Below, one piece after another: positions 1 through 6,442 of a stretch of DNA of 11,075 nt. The stretch spans positions 1-11,075 of the forward strand of contig JAVETB010000092.1 of the NCBI GenBank assembly GCA_034006265.1, written 5' to 3'. Made by a program: the position numbers and the translations under genes. This DNA comes from Syntrophus sp034006265. Lineage in GTDB: Bacteria > Desulfobacterota > Syntrophia > Syntrophales > Syntrophaceae. Below the pieces are notes generated by a model. It did no database searches and was not told the DNA's origin. It saw only the letters and a program-made list of their open reading frames with translations. The stretch's first letter is position 1; each line of letters opens with the position of its first letter.

Positions 1-448
1 GGGCTGCAATCAGGGGTCGAGCACCCATTGAAGGAATCGTGTCGATCACCAGGCTTTCCCCGTCGACGGGCACGAAGATGCCTCCGGCAGCCTCCACGAT
101 CAGAGGGGAAAAGCGGCTCCTCTTCTCCTTAAGGATCTCCGGGAGAGCCTTCCAGTTGACCTGGCGGCCTTCATCCCGCGCGGCAAAGTACGGAGCTTTG
201 GGATTCCGGTAGCAGAACCCCACGGAACCGGCCGGATCCCGGCCCTTCAATTCATCAATGTTGTCGTAGATGAATTTCGCATCGGAGTCCGTGTCATAGG
301 GATCGCGGCAGCCCGTCTGCAGCGGCTTGAAGTAGAAGGGGGAAAACCCCTCGTCATAGAAATAGTGCATCAGCAGCAGGGACAGGACCGTTTTGCCGAC
401 GCCCGTGTCCGTACCGATCACAAAGATGTCCGGAACATCCCTTTTCAT
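1..448 (-). CDS. bioD: Dethiobiotin synthetase BioD, 3' part cut off by the window edge
   Basis: BioD closes the ureido ring of dethiobiotin from 7,8-diaminopelargonate, CO2 and ATP in the cytoplasm. The first 149 residues are present. They show the P-loop GTDTGVGKT (residues 12-20), the KPLQTG strand (41-46) that carries the conserved substrate-binding Lys, and the VEAAGGIFVPV segment (118-128) with the conserved acidic residue. Family members are usually about 220-240 residues, so roughly the last third lies beyond base 1. The ATG overlaps the bioF stop in an ATGA junction, which implies translational coupling and makes this the last visible gene of the biotin operon. Nothing appears broken in the visible part. 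The identification is firm from motifs plus context. Confidence 0.95.
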   Translation of the reverse strand, partial: MKRDVPDIFVIGTDTGVGKTVLSLLLMHYFYDEGFSPFYFKPLQTGCRDPYDTDSDAKFIYDNIDELKGRDPAGSVGFCYRNPKAPYFAARDEGRQVNWKALPEILKEKRSRFSPLIVEAAGGIFVPVDGESLVIDTIPSMGARPLIAA

Positions 449-1593
449 AGTCTTCCCATAACCTCCTTTAATGACAGGATAAAGCGTTTGACATCCTCCC
501 GGGTGTGCAGGGCTGTCATCCCAATTCTCAGGATGGCTTTGCCGAGGGGAACGGTGGGATAACGGGCCGAAAGGACGAAGATCCCCCTTTCCCGCAGACG
601 ATTCGAAACCTCCAGTGCCTTCTCCTCTTCGCCAATCTCCAGGGCCAGGATATGGGCATCCCCCTGAACCGTAAAGCCTTCAGCCCTCAGCCCGTTTTTC
701 ATTTCGAGGCTGATGTCCCTGAGACGCCTCCGGGATTCGTCCTGCCGGGTCAGCATGGCCAGGATGTCGATGGCCGAGGCGGCATGGGCCTCGGGAAGGG
801 TTGTGGAGTAAATGAGGGGGGAGGCAAAGTTGAAGAGGTGCTCCTTGACCACGGCCGGCACAAGGAGAAAAGCGCCGAAGAGCCCCAGGGCCTTACCGAA
901 GGTCCCCACGGCGATGTCGGCCACCGGGCGCGCCACCCCGCACCCGCCCTGCCCCAGGACCCCCAGGGCGTGGGCCTCGTCGACGATGCACACAAAGCCA
1001 TAGCGGTTCTTCAGTCCGGCGAGGCCCGGAACATCGAGGAGATCGCCGTCCATGCTGAAGAGGGATTCCGTCAGGACGACGGTCTCCCTTTCCCCTCCCC
1101 GATCAAGGCGCTTCCGCAGATGGTTCAGGGAGCTGTGATTGTAACCGGCCAGTTGAGCCGGACTGAGGGCGAGCCCCTTGACGCTGCTGGCATGGATGTG
1201 TTTGTCAAAAAGGACGAGTGTCCCGGAATCGAACAGGGTGGAGAGCAGAGCCAGGTTGGCCTGATAGCCGCTGGGAAAAAAGAGTGCCTCCTCGTAGCCG
1301 AAGTAGCGGGCGTAGGCCCTCTCCGCCTCGGCGATGAGGGAGTAATTGCCGGATACCAGGCGGGAGGAGGAGGAAGACGAGCCGTATTTCTCGAAATTGC
1401 GCCCGACCTGTTTCCGCAGGACCTCCGATACACCCAGTCCCAGATAGTCGTTGGAGGCGAAGTTCAGGACCCTGCCTTCGGCCAGGAGCAGGGAGGCGCC
1501 CTCCCGGCGGATAATTTCCGGCGGCCGGCGGTATAGGCCGGCCTGCCGATGCAGCCTTAACCGGGTTTTCAGCCGTTCAATAAATTTATCCAT
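445..1593 (-). CDS. bioF: 8-amino-7-oxononanoate synthase BioF
   Basis: This PLP enzyme of the alpha-oxoamine synthase family condenses pimeloyl-ACP (or pimeloyl-CoA) with L-alanine, the first committed step of the biotin rings. The 382-residue length is normal. Visible landmarks are NDYLGL (48-53), FPSGYQAN (106-113), the IVDEAHALG segment whose Asp205 and His208 contact the cofactor, and TFGKALG with Lys234 as the expected Schiff-base lysine. The start at 1593 lies 25 bases inside the end of the upstream hotdog gene. The stop shares bases with the bioD start. BioF consumes the acyl chain, so its position directly after the ACP/ketosynthase/hotdog block supports that block making its substrate. 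This last point is inference from operon order. Confidence 0.96.
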   Translation of the reverse strand: MDKFIERLKTRLRLHRQAGLYRRPPEIIRREGASLLLAEGRVLNFASNDYLGLGVSEVLRKQVGRNFEKYGSSSSSSRLVSGNYSLIAEAERAYARYFGYEEALFFPSGYQANLALLSTLFDSGTLVLFDKHIHASSVKGLALSPAQLAGYNHSSLNHLRKRLDRGGERETVVLTESLFSMDGDLLDVPGLAGLKNRYGFVCIVDEAHALGVLGQGGCGVARPVADIAVGTFGKALGLFGAFLLVPAVVKEHLFNFASPLIYSTTLPEAHAASAIDILAMLTRQDESRRRLRDISLEMKNGLRAEGFTVQGDAHILALEIGEEEKALEVSNRLRERGIFVLSARYPTVPLGKAILRIGMTALHTREDVKRFILSLKEVMGRL

Positions 1594-2024
1594 TTTTTCT
1601 CGTAATAGCTCCGGAGAATCTCTTCCCGGAAGTCCGAATTGTAGGGAACCGCCGAAAACACTAATTCCCCTTCAAGGACCCTGACGCCCCCAATTTCAGC
1701 AGACATTCCGTAGGAAAAAACAGAGGCGCTCCGGTTGCGCAGGCAACCGGCAAGATGGCAGCGACCCGTCAGTGTCTCCTCGGCTGGAATACAGCAGTCC
1801 CTGACCATGAGCAGGACGGCCTGCCTTTCAAAACGGCACAGAAATCGGGCATGGTAGGCGCCCGCCTGGGCCAGAGCCTCCAAGCCCAGATAAGACGGGG
1901 CGTCCAGCAAGTCGGCGTATGCAGATATCTCCTCCCCGGAATATTCCGAAATGTGGGAAAGAAGCGAAAAGCCGCTCAGACCGGTGTTCACGTCGATTTT
2001 CAGCAGGGGGGAATCAGGTTTCAT
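1569..2024 (-). CDS. Hotdog-fold protein H2: FabZ-like, acid/Gln half of the active site without the His
   Basis: A 151-residue protein recognisable as FabA/FabZ-like from residues 41-56. The PSYLGLEALAQAG stretch (43-55) parallels the FabZ helix that carries the catalytic acid (E49) and the Gln four residues on (Q53). The later strands, with PAEETLTGRCHLAG and a final GELVFSAVP, also fit the fold. The FabZ His lies 14 residues before the acid; that position here is Ala35, and the HFPGHP-type motif is absent. Alone it should not be a standard 3-hydroxyacyl-ACP dehydratase. It overlaps the ketosynthase gene by 11 bases and bioF by 25. The other hotdog gene of the operon (4291-4665) has the opposite defect, suggesting a heterodimer. 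The alternative is a thioesterase-like or non-catalytic partner. The fold call is moderately sure; the function is inferred. Confidence 0.75.
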   Translation of the reverse strand: MKPDSPLLKIDVNTGLSGFSLLSHISEYSGEEISAYADLLDAPSYLGLEALAQAGAYHARFLCRFERQAVLLMVRDCCIPAEETLTGRCHLAGCLRNRSASVFSYGMSAEIGGVRVLEGELVFSAVPYNSDFREEILRSYYEKKWINLLNG

Positions 2025-3258
2025 TCCGCCGCGCCCCTTCTTCGGGAAAATATCGCTTCACCACCAGCACCGCATTCTGCCCGCCGAAGCCGAAGTTCTG
2101 GATGGCCCAGAGGGATGTGGTGCAGGTTGCGCCCTTTCGCACAAAGGGCAGGGCCGGTGAACAGGGATCGCGGAGGTTCCGGATTTCCGGAAGGTAGCTG
2201 TTGCGCATGCAGATCAGGCTCAGCGCCGTTTCCATGGCCCCGCAGGCCGTCGACAGATGCCCGATCCAGGACTTGAAGGCCAGGATCCGGGGAAAGGCCC
2301 CGGCATAAACCCGCTCGAGCAAGGCGGCCTCCATCCGGTCGTTGAGGAGGGTCGCCGTTCCGTGTGTGGAAACCGCTTCTACGTCTACCGGCACAAGCCC
2401 TCCATCCGCCAGGGCCTTTTCCAGGGCCCGTTGCCCGCCTCTTCCTTCAGGGTCCGGCGCCGTCACATTGTATCCGTCCAGAGAGGCTCCGAAGCCGCAG
2501 ACCTCCCCCAGAATGTCCGCTCCCCGGCCTCGGGCATGCTCCAGCTCTTCCAACAGCAGGCAGGCCCCGCCCTCACCGGGGACGAAGCCCCGCCTTGCAC
2601 TGTCGAAAGGCCGGCTCGCTTCCCCGGGATTTCCGCCCCCTTCGTAAAGAGCCCGCGCTTTCCGGTAGGCCATAACCGCCCCGGGTGTCAGGCGCGAATC
2701 GCCGCCCCCGGCAAGGGCAAGATCCAGGTAGCCGTCACGGATTTTGTGGAAGGCCTCCCCGATCGCCTGAAGAGAGGAGGAACAGGCGGAGGTGACGGTG
2801 AAATTATCCCCCTGGAGTCCGGCCAGGATGGAAATGACGGACGCCGCGGTATTGGGAAGAAAGCGGAGAATCCAGAGGGCCATCAGCGCATCGTGGCGGA
2901 TCTCCCCCTGGCGGATCTCAGGAATTTCGCCCCCCACATCCATATTGGGACCGGCACCGAGAAAGAGTCCCGTTTCCGCCAGCTCCTCCCTGCGAAGTGA
3001 CGCCCCACGCAAAGCCGACATCGCCGCAGCGACCGCAAATTGGGCTCCACGGTTGAGATACCGGCGCTCCTTGAAGGAGCCGGTAAAGGACCCCAGTTCG
3101 AAGTCCTGGACGGGAGAGGTAATCACCCGGGAATCGAAGGAGGACGAGGCAAAGGAGACACGGCCGGTGCGAAGCGAGTCCAGAATCTGCCCGGGAGAAT
3201 TTCCCAGGGAGGAAATGGCCCCCAGGCCGGTTATGGCAACCCGTCGAACCGAAGACAT
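2014..3258 (-). CDS. Beta-ketoacyl-ACP synthase, FabF/KAS II-like, in the biotin operon
   Basis: A 414-residue condensing enzyme that should elongate an acyl-ACP with malonyl-ACP. The thiolase-fold start RRVAITGLGAISSLG (5-19) is typical. The Cys-His-His triad is complete: Cys159 in TVTSACSSS, His299 in STHGTAT and His334 in SWIGHLSTACGAME, with the conserved Lys329. The NFGFGGQNA motif (388-396) closes the family signature. The SACSSS nucleophile elbow is closer to polyketide-type ketosynthases than to the ATACTSG form of E. coli FabF. The chosen ATG has AAAGGGG about 11 bases upstream and leaves 17 bases after the nitroreductase stop. A GTG at 3279 that shares bases with that stop is a possible alternative; a longer reading to 3471 would only add sequence inside the upstream gene. 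Likely role: chain extension toward pimeloyl-ACP (inference). Confidence 0.9.
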   Translation of the reverse strand: MSSVRRVAITGLGAISSLGNSPGQILDSLRTGRVSFASSSFDSRVITSPVQDFELGSFTGSFKERRYLNRGAQFAVAAAMSALRGASLRREELAETGLFLGAGPNMDVGGEIPEIRQGEIRHDALMALWILRFLPNTAASVISILAGLQGDNFTVTSACSSSLQAIGEAFHKIRDGYLDLALAGGGDSRLTPGAVMAYRKARALYEGGGNPGEASRPFDSARRGFVPGEGGACLLLEELEHARGRGADILGEVCGFGASLDGYNVTAPDPEGRGGQRALEKALADGGLVPVDVEAVSTHGTATLLNDRMEAALLERVYAGAFPRILAFKSWIGHLSTACGAMETALSLICMRNSYLPEIRNLRDPCSPALPFVRKGATCTTSLWAIQNFGFGGQNAVLVVKRYFPEEGARRNET

Positions 3259-3275
3259 CGGACGTGCAACCCCTT

Positions 3276-3908
3276 TCACAGATCCCGATAGATATCGGAA
3301 AGGTCTTTTTTCTTGAGAAGAGCGGGCGTTTCGTCGGGAAAGCCCAGTGTCAGGAAACATTTGAGGGTAACGGGGGAAATGCCCAGGAGCTCTTCGGGAG
3401 AATCGAGATAGAACAGCGGCGCCGTCAGGATGCAGGACCCCAGCCCCAGCTCCACCCCCTTGAGCATCCATTCCATGACGGCCAATCCCACGCTGAGGTC
3501 GTCATCCGAAGACGTCCGCGAATCCCCGGCAAGAATTCCCGAGGAATAAAGCTTCCCGGCAACGCTCCGGCGCGCAGGAGCGGTCCCCACGGCAAACAGT
3601 ACGGGGGCATCGAACATGAACTGAAGAAACCGGAAATAATTTGCGAGGACATTTTTAAGAATTTCCGACGCCCCTCGCTCCTCCGCCGTTGCCAGACGGG
3701 TTCTGCAGCCCCCCTCCATAGCGGATCTCAACTTTTCACGAACCTCGGGACGAACGATCCGGAAGAAACGGACCGGCTGCCGGTTGGCTGGGGAAGGGGC
3801 CTGGAGGGCGCAGGCCACCATCGCTTCGATCAGTTCCGGCGGAGGGATTTCCTTCCGGTATTTCCGGACACTCCGGCGGCTGCAGATCAGGGAGTCCAGG
3901 GCCGTCAT
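3276..3908 (-). CDS. Nitroreductase-family flavoprotein in the biotin operon
   Basis: A 210-residue member of the FMN-dependent nitroreductase fold. The N-terminal SRRSVRKY (10-17) is the usual FMN phosphate-contacting segment, and APSPANRQPVRFF (37-49) matches the family APSAGNxQPW-type flavin loop. The helix DLSVGLAVMEWMLKGVELG followed by LGSCIL (154-161 region) and the near-terminal LTLGFPDE strand are also typical. The start at 3908 is 4 bases after the ACP stop. A longer reading from 3989 would add 27 residues wholly inside the ACP gene and before the conserved SRRS segment, so it is rejected. The natural substrate cannot be read from sequence. Placed between an ACP and a ketosynthase, it could reduce an acyl-ACP C=C bond, which would supply the enoyl-reductase step otherwise missing here. 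That is a hypothesis; quinone, nitro or other flavin chemistry is equally possible. Confidence 0.85.
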   Translation of the reverse strand: MTALDSLICSRRSVRKYRKEIPPPELIEAMVACALQAPSPANRQPVRFFRIVRPEVREKLRSAMEGGCRTRLATAEERGASEILKNVLANYFRFLQFMFDAPVLFAVGTAPARRSVAGKLYSSGILAGDSRTSSDDDLSVGLAVMEWMLKGVELGLGSCILTAPLFYLDSPEELLGISPVTLKCFLTLGFPDETPALLKKKDLSDIYRDL

Positions 3909-3912
3909 GGAG

Positions 3913-4281
3913 CTAAGATGCCCTTGAAAGCCGCCAGGAGACGTAGTCCACCAGATCCTGGACCCTGGGATCGGCCTCTCCTTCGGCAAGGATCTCGCCG
4001 ATCCGTTCGCCGGAGAGGAAGGGAATCCGGGCGGAGAGAAAGGAAGAGACCTCCCGGCTCTCCTGCTCGGCCTCTTCGATCAAGAGGGGAATCCGCTGCA
4101 GAAAGATATCGTCCTCATCCACTTCAATCCCGAACCGGGAGCTGAAGGAGAGGGCCAGTTCCAGCATGTCGATGGATTCGATGTCCAGGTCCCTGCGGAG
4201 GCGGGATTCCCCGGTGATTTCCTTGTCTTCGAGATCAAGGGTTTCAACAAGAATAGCTTGAATTTCGGTCAATAGGTCCAT
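3913..4281 (-). CDS. Acyl carrier protein with an unusual insertion, biotin-operon paralogue
   Basis: A small acidic acyl carrier protein. The phosphopantetheine attachment motif is DIESIDMLELA (33-43) with Ser36 as the modified residue, preceded by the RLRRDL helix-I/loop segment and followed by the helix-II/III sequence ending FGIEVDEDD. Standard ACPs are about 75-85 residues; this one has 122. The extra length sits between the FGIEV region and the closing helix ADPRVQDLVDYVSWRL (103-118), as a Glu-rich insertion of about 35-40 residues. The start has AAGGA six bases upstream, overlapping the stop of the preceding hotdog gene. It lies 4 bases before the nitroreductase start. The likely job is to carry the growing pimeloyl precursor, separately from housekeeping ACP. 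The ACP call is secure; substrate specificity is inferred. Confidence 0.9.
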   Translation of the reverse strand: MDLLTEIQAILVETLDLEDKEITGESRLRRDLDIESIDMLELALSFSSRFGIEVDEDDIFLQRIPLLIEEAEQESREVSSFLSARIPFLSGERIGEILAEGEADPRVQDLVDYVSWRLSRAS

Positions 4282-4290
4282 AAAAGATCC

Positions 4291-4665
4291 TTATTCGGCG
4301 CCTTGGCAGAGAATCGTCCCCGTCACCAGCGGTCGGCGGGTTTCAGCCCCCGGCCGCCACAGTCGGCACATCAAGAGGTTCCCCGCCGCCTCCAGACGGA
4401 AGGGGTATGCTCCGGGCGTAAGAAAGGCGCGAAACTTGAAATCCTGAATCCTGCCGGGCGTTCTCTCCGGAACGGCCGTCCGTCCGGCCTTCAGGAAGGC
4501 GGAAATAACCACGCTGCCCGGCACGACGGGGCAGCCGGGAAAATGATCTGCGTAAATCGAATCGGCAGGATCGAAATAGAAGACCCCGCTGAGGACAGAG
4601 TCTCTGTGCGGCGCATCCGGCCGTTCAGGCCGCTCCCCTGCCTTCCGGTTCTCCGGATCGGGCAT
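4291..4665 (-). CDS. Hotdog-fold protein H1: FabZ-like, His half of the active site without the acid
   Basis: A 124-residue FabA/FabZ-like protein. The diagnostic motif is ADHFPGCPVVPGSVVISAFLKAG (39-61), which parallels the FabZ GHFPGHPVMPG motif and supplies the catalytic His41. In FabZ and FabA the acid lies 14 residues after this His; here that residue is Ser55, within VVISAFLKAG, so the Glu/Asp is missing although the spacing is intact. The first 20 or so residues are Pro/Arg/Glu-rich and look disordered. The ATG is 5 bases after the bioA stop with AGGGA just upstream, and the gene ends 9 bases before the ACP start. The missing acid suggests it works as a heterodimer with the second hotdog protein (1569-2024), which carries an acid but no His. 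The fold is confident; the partner and reaction are inferred. Confidence 0.82.
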   Translation of the reverse strand: MPDPENRKAGERPERPDAPHRDSVLSGVFYFDPADSIYADHFPGCPVVPGSVVISAFLKAGRTAVPERTPGRIQDFKFRAFLTPGAYPFRLEAAGNLLMCRLWRPGAETRRPLVTGTILCQGAE

Positions 4666-4670
4666 CTTCC

Positions 4671-6041
4671 CTAATCCCCGACCACGGCCCGGATGGAATC
4701 AAGGGTGATCTCACAGAGCCGGTCGATTTCCTCGTTTGTAATGCACAGGGGCGGCATGAGGACGATGACATCCCCCAGCGGACGGATGATCAGCCCCCGC
4801 TTCCGTGCCTCCAGAATGACGCGGTGCCCGATGCGCGCACCGGGGGGATAGAGTTCCTTCGTCTTTTTGTCGGCCACCAGTTCGATCCCGACCATGAAGC
4901 CCCGCTGGCGGATTTCTCCCACGTGACCCAGCTTGGCGATGGGCTGGAGCCCCTGAGAAAACCGTTTGATCTTTCCTGCAAGACCCTCCACGACCCGCTC
5001 TTCGGCAAAGATGTTCAGGCTGGCCACGGCGGCTGCGCAGGCCAGGGGATTTCCCGTGTAGGTATGCCCGTGAAAGAAGGTCTTGAATTCGTCGAAGCGC
5101 CCCAGGAACCCGCTGTAGATTTCCTCCGTCGCCACGGTGGCCGCCAGGGGCAGATAGCCTCCGGAGAGTCCTTTACCCACGACCATGATGTCCGGCGTCA
5201 CCCCTTCCTGCTGGCAGGCGAACATCGTTCCCGTCTTCCCGAAGCCGACCGCCACTTCATCGGCGATCATCAGCACCCCGTACTGCGTGCAGAGCTCCCG
5301 AACCCGCCTGAGATAGCCGGGAGGCTGCACCAGAATGCCCCCCGCCCCCTGCACGAGGGGTTCGATGATCAGGGCCGCCAGTTCGGAAGCATGTGTCGCC
5401 AGCAGGTTTTCCAACTGCTTGAGGCAGTCGAATTGGCAGGAAGGCTGAAAGGCCCCGAAGGGGCACCGGTAGCAGTACGGCGATTCGGCTTTGACCGTGG
5501 GGAAAAGGAGTTCGTGGTAAACGGCATGGAACAGGTCGATCCCGCCGACGCTGACCGCCCCCAGGGTGTCGCCGTGGTAGGCGTTGGTGAAGGAGATAAA
5601 CCGTGTCTTGCCGGGATCGCCGCCGGGGGCCTGCTTCTGATACTGAAAGGCCATCTTCAGGGCGATTTCCACGGCGGTGGACCCGCTTTCCGAGTAAAAG
5701 ACGCGGGTCAACCCCCTGGGAACGACCTCCAGCAGCTTTTTTGCGCACTCAATGGCCGGCTCATGGACCAGGCCGAGGAGGGTCGAATGGGAAAGCCGGT
5801 CCACCTGCTCCTTGATGGCCCGGTCAATCTGTTCCTTGCGATGGCCGTGGACATTGGTCCAGAGCGACGATACCCCGTCGATGTAGTCCCGGCCGTCCAC
5901 ATCCCGGAGGAGGGCCCCCTTCCCTTCGGCAATGACCAGCACGTCCTCCGGGGAAAACTCCTGCATCTGCGTGAAGGGAAACCAGATGGATCTCAGCCCG
6001 TCGTCGATCAATTGCCGCTTCTTTTCTTCCTGCCCGTTCAT
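4671..6041 (-). CDS. bioA: Adenosylmethionine-8-amino-7-oxononanoate aminotransferase BioA
   Basis: BioA transfers an amino group to 8-amino-7-oxononanoate to give 7,8-diaminopelargonate; it is a fold-type I PLP aminotransferase. The 456-residue reading from 6041 has normal family length and begins just after AAGGAGAGGA, an excellent Shine-Dalgarno. Landmarks: IWFPFTQMQEF (19-29), DGVSSLWTNVHGH (55-67), FYSESGSTAVEIALK (115-129), AYHGDTLGAVSVGG (154-167), IADEVAVGFGKTG with Asp261, and VVGKGLSGGYLPLA with Lys290 as the PLP lysine. The YCYRCPFG segment plus two further cysteines (190, 193, 202, 206) is typical of a BioA subfamily. An extension to 6170 is open but would start upstream of the predicted transcription start and inside the operator, so it is rejected. 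First gene of the operon. Confidence 0.96.
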   Translation of the reverse strand: MNGQEEKKRQLIDDGLRSIWFPFTQMQEFSPEDVLVIAEGKGALLRDVDGRDYIDGVSSLWTNVHGHRKEQIDRAIKEQVDRLSHSTLLGLVHEPAIECAKKLLEVVPRGLTRVFYSESGSTAVEIALKMAFQYQKQAPGGDPGKTRFISFTNAYHGDTLGAVSVGGIDLFHAVYHELLFPTVKAESPYCYRCPFGAFQPSCQFDCLKQLENLLATHASELAALIIEPLVQGAGGILVQPPGYLRRVRELCTQYGVLMIADEVAVGFGKTGTMFACQQEGVTPDIMVVGKGLSGGYLPLAATVATEEIYSGFLGRFDEFKTFFHGHTYTGNPLACAAAVASLNIFAEERVVEGLAGKIKRFSQGLQPIAKLGHVGEIRQRGFMVGIELVADKKTKELYPPGARIGHRVILEARKRGLIIRPLGDVIVLMPPLCITNEEIDRLCEITLDSIRAVVGD

Positions 6042-6141
6042 TCCTCTCCTTATCCCCTTTCTCTCCGTAATTCCGGGATTCAAAACCTGCCAGACATGGC
6101 CCTGCCCCTCGCTGTTCCCGAGGCGGAGCGCGACGGCAGTT

Positions 6142-6170
6142 TCTATAGTTGACGGGCTCCTGTTTGTCAA
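6142..6170 (-). promoter_or_regulatory. Sigma70-type promoter of the biotin operon
   Basis: Reading the minus strand, a perfect -35 TTGACA (6170-6165) is followed by a 17-base spacer and TATAGA (6147-6142), a 4/6 match to the -10 consensus. Transcription would start near 6135, leaving a leader of about 94 bases before the bioA ATG. The leader contains two small hairpins at most (CCTCG/CGAGG and GCCA/TGGC) and no U-tract terminator, so repression by BirA at the promoter, not attenuation, looks like the control. The position of this start argues against the longer bioA reading. Confidence 0.8.
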
Positions 6171-6195
6171 CCCTGTTTTTCAATCCGGTTGACAA
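6164..6195. promoter_or_regulatory. BirA operator (biotin repressor binding site)
   Basis: A perfect inverted repeat, TTGTCAACC-N14-GGTTGACAA, is seen at 6164-6172 and 6187-6195. It matches the known BirA operator architecture of 9-bp arms related to TTGTAAACC/GGTTTACAA with a 14-16 base spacer. The left arm contains, on the minus strand, the -35 hexamer TTGACA of the bioA promoter. Holo-BirA (biotinoyl-AMP bound) would therefore block RNA polymerase. It controls the whole minus-strand operon. The plus-strand TTGACA of the right arm has no -10 box 16-18 bases on, so only the minus-strand promoter looks functional. No birA gene is in the window. Confidence 0.9.
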
Positions 6196-6398
6196 TGGAA
6201 GATCAAAAACCCGCAGAAGAGGAACAGGACAGGCAAATTGGACAGAGCGAAGAGTAGGCCCAGGACCCCGTCAAAGTTGGCCAATTCATACCTAATATCG
6301 AGCCCTTACAGGCAAAGGGACCTTCATCATTATTGTGCAATCAATTCATGGTGTTATGATTGCGAATGACTTGACCCTGAGAGTAGTCCTTAACCTTA
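6196..6398. other. Divergent intergenic stretch without a gene
   Basis: These bases separate the BirA operator from the plus-strand promoter at 6399. The only open frames are short: a 20-codon ATG frame at 6195-6257 without a ribosome-binding site, and the beginning of an 87-codon frame that runs across the promoter and leader of the OmpA gene. A TTGACC at 6371 has no good -10. I see no RNA gene, repeat or terminator here. Confidence 0.6.
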
Positions 6399-6427
6399 TT
6401 GACTCCGGAAGCGTTACTGATTATAAT
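6399..6427 (+). promoter_or_regulatory. Strong sigma70-type promoter of the OmpA-family lipoprotein gene
   Basis: TTGACT (6399-6404), a 17-base spacer, then a perfect TATAAT (6422-6427). This is a near-consensus vegetative promoter and predicts transcription starting near 6434. The resulting leader is about 160 bases long and begins almost at once with the inverted repeat at 6443-6498. High constitutive expression would suit an abundant envelope lipoprotein. Confidence 0.82.
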
Positions 6428-6442
6428 TGCCCTGTTGAAAAT

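Noticed and set aside
505..1536. Long plus-strand open frame (343 codons) opposite bioF
   Set aside because: It is the antisense shadow of a firmly identified bioF; its product is Pro/Gly/Gln/His-rich low-complexity sequence with no recognisable domain and no ribosome-binding site.
3259..3471. 71-residue N-terminal extension of the ketosynthase
   Set aside because: It lies inside the nitroreductase gene in another frame, and the thiolase-fold N-terminus begins right after the ATG at 3258.
4824..6152. Long plus-strand open frame (442 codons) opposite bioA
   Set aside because: Antisense shadow of bioA created by GC-rich codon bias; no domain or ribosome-binding site, and it would read into the operon promoter.
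6042..6170. 43-residue N-terminal extension of BioA
   Set aside because: It would begin upstream of the predicted transcription start and inside the BirA operator; the ATG at 6041 has a strong Shine-Dalgarno and gives the normal family length.
6195..6257. 20-codon ATG frame starting at the edge of the BirA operator
   Set aside because: No ribosome-binding site, its start overlaps the operator arm, and the product is a short Glu/Gln-rich string with no support.
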